NCBI RefSeq assembly: GCF_900106855.1
Contig: NZ_FNWI01000004.1
Coordinates: 1,860,001-1,924,000, forward strand
Direction of reading: 5' to 3'
DNA length: 64,000 nucleotides
Source of the DNA: Varibaculum massiliense
GTDB taxonomy: Bacteria; Actinomycetota; Actinomycetes; Actinomycetales; Actinomycetaceae
Shown here piece after piece: positions 61,673 through 64,000 of this stretch (the first letter of the stretch is position 1; every line of letters begins with the position of its first letter). Under the pieces are notes generated by a model, which was not told the DNA's origin, ran no database searches, and saw nothing but the letters and a program-made list of their open reading frames with translations. Both the position numbers and the translations under genes were made by a program.

Positions 61673-62773
61673 TTAAATACCGGGGTCTGCTTGCGCGTCC
61701 TCATTCGCGTCCGAGGAAGTATCGCCAGCGGGTATTGCCTCCGTCTGGGGGGATATTTCCGCGGCGTTTTCCTCAGTTTCCTTGAATTTCTCTGTGCTGG
61801 TTTCCGTCAGTTTATCTGCATTCTTAGAGGCAAAATCCTCGCGGAGGGCAGGTAGCAGCCCGGTACTATCCAAGGTATCTGCCAATTGGGTGATTAAGTC
61901 ACGAGCGTCAGCTATGATTTCTTCGTTGTTTTCTGCTACTCCATGTAGCAGCCATTCCAGCAATACCAGTTCGGAGTTAAGCTCGATACGCGCGTTTAGT
62001 TTGGGGTCTTCGCTTATACGTAGCTTGCGGTAGGTACCCAGTACCCCTCTAGCGAATTCATCTGAAGAGGAAGATACCACCCAGGCCAGGTCGCGAGCCG
62101 GATCACCGAATTGGGCGTTGCCAAACCCGGTGATACCGGTGATTGCTTCATCCTCTATATATAGGTAGGGCTCTTGTAGGTCTGCGTGGATAAAAGCCGG
62201 CGAAAATCGCCACAGCGAAACATCCTCGAGGCGTTCCTCCCAGCGCTGCCATAGGCGGGGCTGGATAGCGCGGGTGGCAGCCCCCTGATCCAAGAGATTT
62301 AGCCAGCGACGGCGAATCTGGTCGGCGCTAGAAGTTGGGCGTTCAGCGGCTTGTAGAATCCGCGCCGGCAAGTCGTGGAGAGACGCTAAGGCCTTTCCTA
62401 ATGATTCTGCGAGTTTGTCTGAGACGGTCAGATCCTCTTGGGTCAAGGGTCTGCCAGGGAAAGCTGCATGAACGAGGGCGCGTTTTCCGCCTACAATCCG
62501 TACCGAATGTGCCGGCCAGGGGAGGGCAAAAGGTAAACGGGCGCCATCATGGGCTAGTGCCTGCATTATCCGGCTCTGGATTTGCAGTTCTTCATCGCGG
62601 TGTTGGGTGGTAGGGCAGTTTACTAGCCACTTGCGTTCAGCTTTGTCTTTAACTGCGCATACGCGCAGGTCTTCGGTTTTATAGCGGGGCGAGCATAGCG
62701 ATACAAAGTCGTTGTCGGGCATCGCGGCGGCCGCCATGGCGGCTAGAGGAAGGAAATCGTCCATGTCATTCAC
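61673..62773 (-). CDS. Phosphotransferase-fold protein with degenerate catalytic motifs
   Basis: 366 residues with the aminoglycoside/macrolide-phosphotransferase fold. The catalytic-loop region is 'FIHADLQEPYLYIEDEAITG' then 'ITGFGNAQFGDPARDLAW'. The loop Asp is kept (HADL), but the Asn expected a few residues on is absent, and the usual 'IDW/IDFG' metal Asp is replaced in 'ITGFG'. The rest ('FGDPARDLAW') is well kept. The last 60 residues are an acidic, disordered tail. Predicted inactive or altered kinase. GTG 62773 is preferred because TAACCT lies 6 nt upstream; ATG 62764 is the alternative. Convergent with adnB. Confidence 0.75.
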   Translation of the reverse strand: MNDMDDFLPLAAMAAAAMPDNDFVSLCSPRYKTEDLRVCAVKDKAERKWLVNCPTTQHRDEELQIQSRIMQALAHDGARLPFALPWPAHSVRIVGGKRALVHAAFPGRPLTQEDLTVSDKLAESLGKALASLHDLPARILQAAERPTSSADQIRRRWLNLLDQGAATRAIQPRLWQRWEERLEDVSLWRFSPAFIHADLQEPYLYIEDEAITGITGFGNAQFGDPARDLAWVVSSSSDEFARGVLGTYRKLRISEDPKLNARIELNSELVLLEWLLHGVAENNEEIIADARDLITQLADTLDSTGLLPALREDFASKNADKLTETSTEKFKETEENAAEISPQTEAIPAGDTSSDANEDAQADPGI

Positions 62774-62779
62774 GGTTTT

Positions 62780-62785
62780 AGGTTA
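62780..62785 (-). promoter_or_regulatory. Leaderless -10 box (TAACCT) for the phosphotransferase-like gene
   Basis: TAACCT on the minus strand ends 6 nt before GTG 62773; no ribosome site is visible. Confidence 0.45.
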
Positions 62786-63189
62786 TCAAGTAGGGCGTGT
62801 TTCGGGGATTAAGTAGGCGAGATAATTTGGGTTTCGTGGGGCTTTTGCATAAAAGAAAGGGGAACGCTGACATTTTTCGGGGTGGTGGCAGTTGATTATT
62901 GGCGGGCGAGCAACACCACTGAGGCCAACTATGTGAACTGGGACGCAAAAAGATTTGAAGTGATGAAAAAGTTATTAGATAGCAGTCACGAAATGGGTGA
63001 ATTTAGGCTTAAGTTTTTGGGAATTGCCAATACTTACCGGGTGGTAAGTATTGGCGTTATAGCTTTGTTATAATCAATAAAACACCTATTAATGCTGGTC
63101 GTAAGGCTATTTTGAAAACTGATCTACTTTCCACCTCATAAGTTTTTGTAAATTGTGACACACATCACCCATAAATCAGGGCTATTAGC
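62786..63189. other. Intergenic region without a supported gene
   Basis: AT-rich DNA holding a 13-bp hairpin (63026-63055) and a 63-codon frame (62882-63073) that reads through that hairpin and lacks a ribosome site. A TATAAT occurs at 63068-63073, but no matching -35 was found. Confidence 0.5.
63026..63055. terminator. 13-bp hairpin GCCAATACTTACC/GGTAAGTATTGGC
   Basis: Perfect stem 63026-63038 with 63043-63055 and a GGGT loop. No known gene ends just before it on either strand, so it may terminate a small RNA or be a protein site. Confidence 0.45.
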
Positions 63190-63225
63190 TTGCTTTCATT
63201 TGACCGAGTGGTAACATTAATACCA
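63190..63225 (+). promoter_or_regulatory. Promoter of the small exported protein
   Basis: -35 TTGCTT (63190-63195), 16-bp spacer, -10 TAACAT (63212-63217). TGGTA/TACCA arms (63209-63225) flank the -10. The -35 word is the same as at znuA. The leader to the ATG is about 36 nt. Confidence 0.5.
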
Positions 63226-63259
63226 ACAAGAAAGAATTCAGGTCGTGAGGGAGACTGAA

Positions 63260-63583
63260 ATGAACAAGGGAACTTCGATTAAGAAGATGGCTGCTTGTGG
63301 GGTTGCTGCCGCAGCTTTGATTCCTGCTGGCGTGCTCACCGCACAGGCTGCCGAAGGGCTGTCCAATGATGGTGTGCAGACCACTGTTCAGATTCAGGCT
63401 CGCACGACCGAGGTTAGCGGAAACCTAGCCGCTAACGATGTTGATGCTTCGGCTTATGCGGCCAACAATCTCTCCGCGATTGACCGCATGGGCGGCGCCG
63501 GTTCCCTTGCCGGAATCGTTATCTTGGGTGGTATCGGCGCGGCCGGTGCTATTAGCCTTACACGTTCCTTCATGATCGGGTAG
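63260..63583 (+). CDS. Small exported protein with C-terminal hydrophobic segment
   Basis: 107 residues; GAGGGAG lies 7 nt before ATG 63260 (a GTG at 63245 is within the leader). Signal peptide 'KKMAACGVAAAALIPAGVLTAQAAEG' style (cleavage likely after AQA, near residue 30). A short Ser/Thr/Asn mature part ('TTEVSGNLAANDVDASAYAA') precedes a Gly-rich hydrophobic segment (AGIVILGGIGAAGAISL) and a short basic end. No LPXTG. I do not recognise it. Own promoter and strong terminator point to an abundant monocistronic message. Confidence 0.72.
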   Translation: MNKGTSIKKMAACGVAAAALIPAGVLTAQAAEGLSNDGVQTTVQIQARTTEVSGNLAANDVDASAYAANNLSAIDRMGGAGSLAGIVILGGIGAAGAISLTRSFMIG

Positions 63584-63601
63584 ATCCTCTTACTACCTGA
63601 T

Positions 63602-63638
63602 AAAAACCCCGGGCACCCCTCAACTGCCCGGGGTTTTT
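63602..63638 (+). terminator. Intrinsic terminator after the small exported protein
   Basis: AAAAACCCCGGGCA (63602-63615), 9-nt loop, TGCCCGGGGTTTTT (63625-63638). Textbook stem with T tail, 18 nt after the stop. Confidence 0.92.
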
Positions 63639-63718
63639 CATATCCCTTTGCCGCCTACTAAAAGCAACTAAAGGCTAGGGGGAAGATGCTGGTAGTATAG
63701 AAGCAAAAAGGACTAGCA

Positions 63719-64000
63719 ATGCCTTCTTCTCAGTTAGATCCCTTTGCGCCGACAGGAGTACAGTTCCGGCCAGTTTCTTTGGAGCTTATAAAAGTGCGCC
63801 TGGCAGCAGTGGCATTTTTCCTGCTCTGCTCAGCGGCGGTAGTGATTATTTTATTTTTCCTACTTCCTCAAAAGTGGATTGGTCTGCTGTTAATCGCGAC
63901 AGTGGTGGCGATAGCGCTTTGGCTGCTGTGGCTGATTCCCCGGCAAGTTCGCGCGATGGGCTGGGCAGTTACTGGAACTGACCTGCAGATTCGTAAGGGA
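63719..64000 (+). CDS. PH-domain (YdbS/bPH2-like) membrane protein, N-terminal part
   Basis: 94 residues to the right edge. AAGGA lies 7 nt before ATG 63719, and TAGTAT (63693 region) is a likely -10. After 'LDPFAPTGVQFRPVSLELIK' come two helices (AAVAFFLLCSAAVVIILFF; IGLLLIATVVAIALWLLWLI), then 'MGWAVTGTDLQIRKG', the beginning of a bacterial PH domain as in YdbS-type proteins. The rest is outside the window. Confidence 0.7.
   Translation, partial: MPSSQLDPFAPTGVQFRPVSLELIKVRLAAVAFFLLCSAAVVIILFFLLPQKWIGLLLIATVVAIALWLLWLIPRQVRAMGWAVTGTDLQIRKG

Noticed and set aside
62882-63073. 63-codon plus-strand frame before the small exported protein
   Set aside because: No ribosome site or promoter at the right place, and its end reads through a perfect 13-bp hairpin.
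1-64000. CRISPR arrays, rRNA operons, prophage or integrative elements
   Set aside because: No regularly spaced repeats, rRNA sequence, integrase or phage structural genes were seen on either strand.

Overview
The window looks like chromosomal DNA of a moderately GC-rich actinobacterium, most likely a member of the Actinomycetaceae (for example a Varibaculum- or Mobiluncus-like organism). The family assignment is inference. It rests on the complete GlgE-pathway trio (glgE, treS, mak), the AdnAB helicase-nuclease pair beside a DUF3107 gene, a PriA-type hisA, the etfB-etfA-cysteine desulfurase-mnmA order, and many start codons placed 6-7 nt after a TANNNT -10 box with no Shine-Dalgarno sequence, the signature of leaderless actinobacterial transcripts. 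No rRNA, CRISPR array, prophage, integrase or intact insertion sequence was seen.

Layout. 1-4901 (-): a large secreted adhesin, cut by the left edge, with a beta-helix-like part followed by six SpaA/Cna-B-like repeats. 5019-10607 (-): mak, treS, glgE (trehalose to maltose to maltose-1-phosphate to alpha-glucan). 10745-13196 (-): DUF218 protein, trpS, and a low-GC anchored hypothetical. 13275-15533 (-): glgX. 15665-19800 (+): etfB, etfA, cysteine desulfurase, mnmA. 19854-20743: tRNA-Leu(UAG), bcp and two tandem tRNA-Lys(CUU) genes. 20870-24418 (+): dnaE. 24419-24958: a non-coding region with two inverted copies of a nested-hairpin element. 24959-26051: S4-domain protein (-) and a membrane protein (+). 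26117-33468 (+): histidine genes (hisD, hisC, hisB, hisH, priA) with a symporter between hisD and hisC, a hypothetical between hisB and hisH, and an SseB-like gene at the end. 33499-36198 (-): a zinc/manganese ABC importer with an operator-bearing promoter. 36430-41674 (+): glyS, YibE/F, dus, dgt. 41675-45218 (+): a gene with a 13-G promoter tract (DUF4352), dnaG, and a Cys-rich DUF1540 protein. 45421-53417 (-): ddh, nagB, glgP, an alpha-glucosidase and a DEAD-box helicase. 53710-62773: ferritin-like protein, DUF3107, adnA, adnB and a degenerate phosphotransferase. 63260-64000 (+): a small exported protein and a partial PH-domain membrane protein.

Functional picture. Six alpha-glucan/trehalose enzymes (Mak, TreS, GlgE, GlgX, GlgP, alpha-glucosidase) lie in three clusters, so storage-glucan building and breakdown dominate the carbohydrate genes here. 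glgA, glgB and glgC are not in the window. The remainder is mostly housekeeping: replication (dnaE, dnaG), recombination repair (adnAB), translation (trpS, glyS, tRNAs, mnmA, dus), histidine and meso-diaminopimelate synthesis, metal uptake and electron transfer.

Most unusual points: (1) the pair of nested hairpins at 24451-24562 and 24793-24904, whose internal-loop sequences are conserved while both stems differ in sequence but keep pairing; (2) the 13-G homopolymer at 41910-41922 in the promoter region of an exported-protein gene, a candidate phase-variation switch; (3) palindromes sitting on core promoters of znuA and ddh; (4) a histone-H1-like Lys/Ala-rich tail on GlgE.
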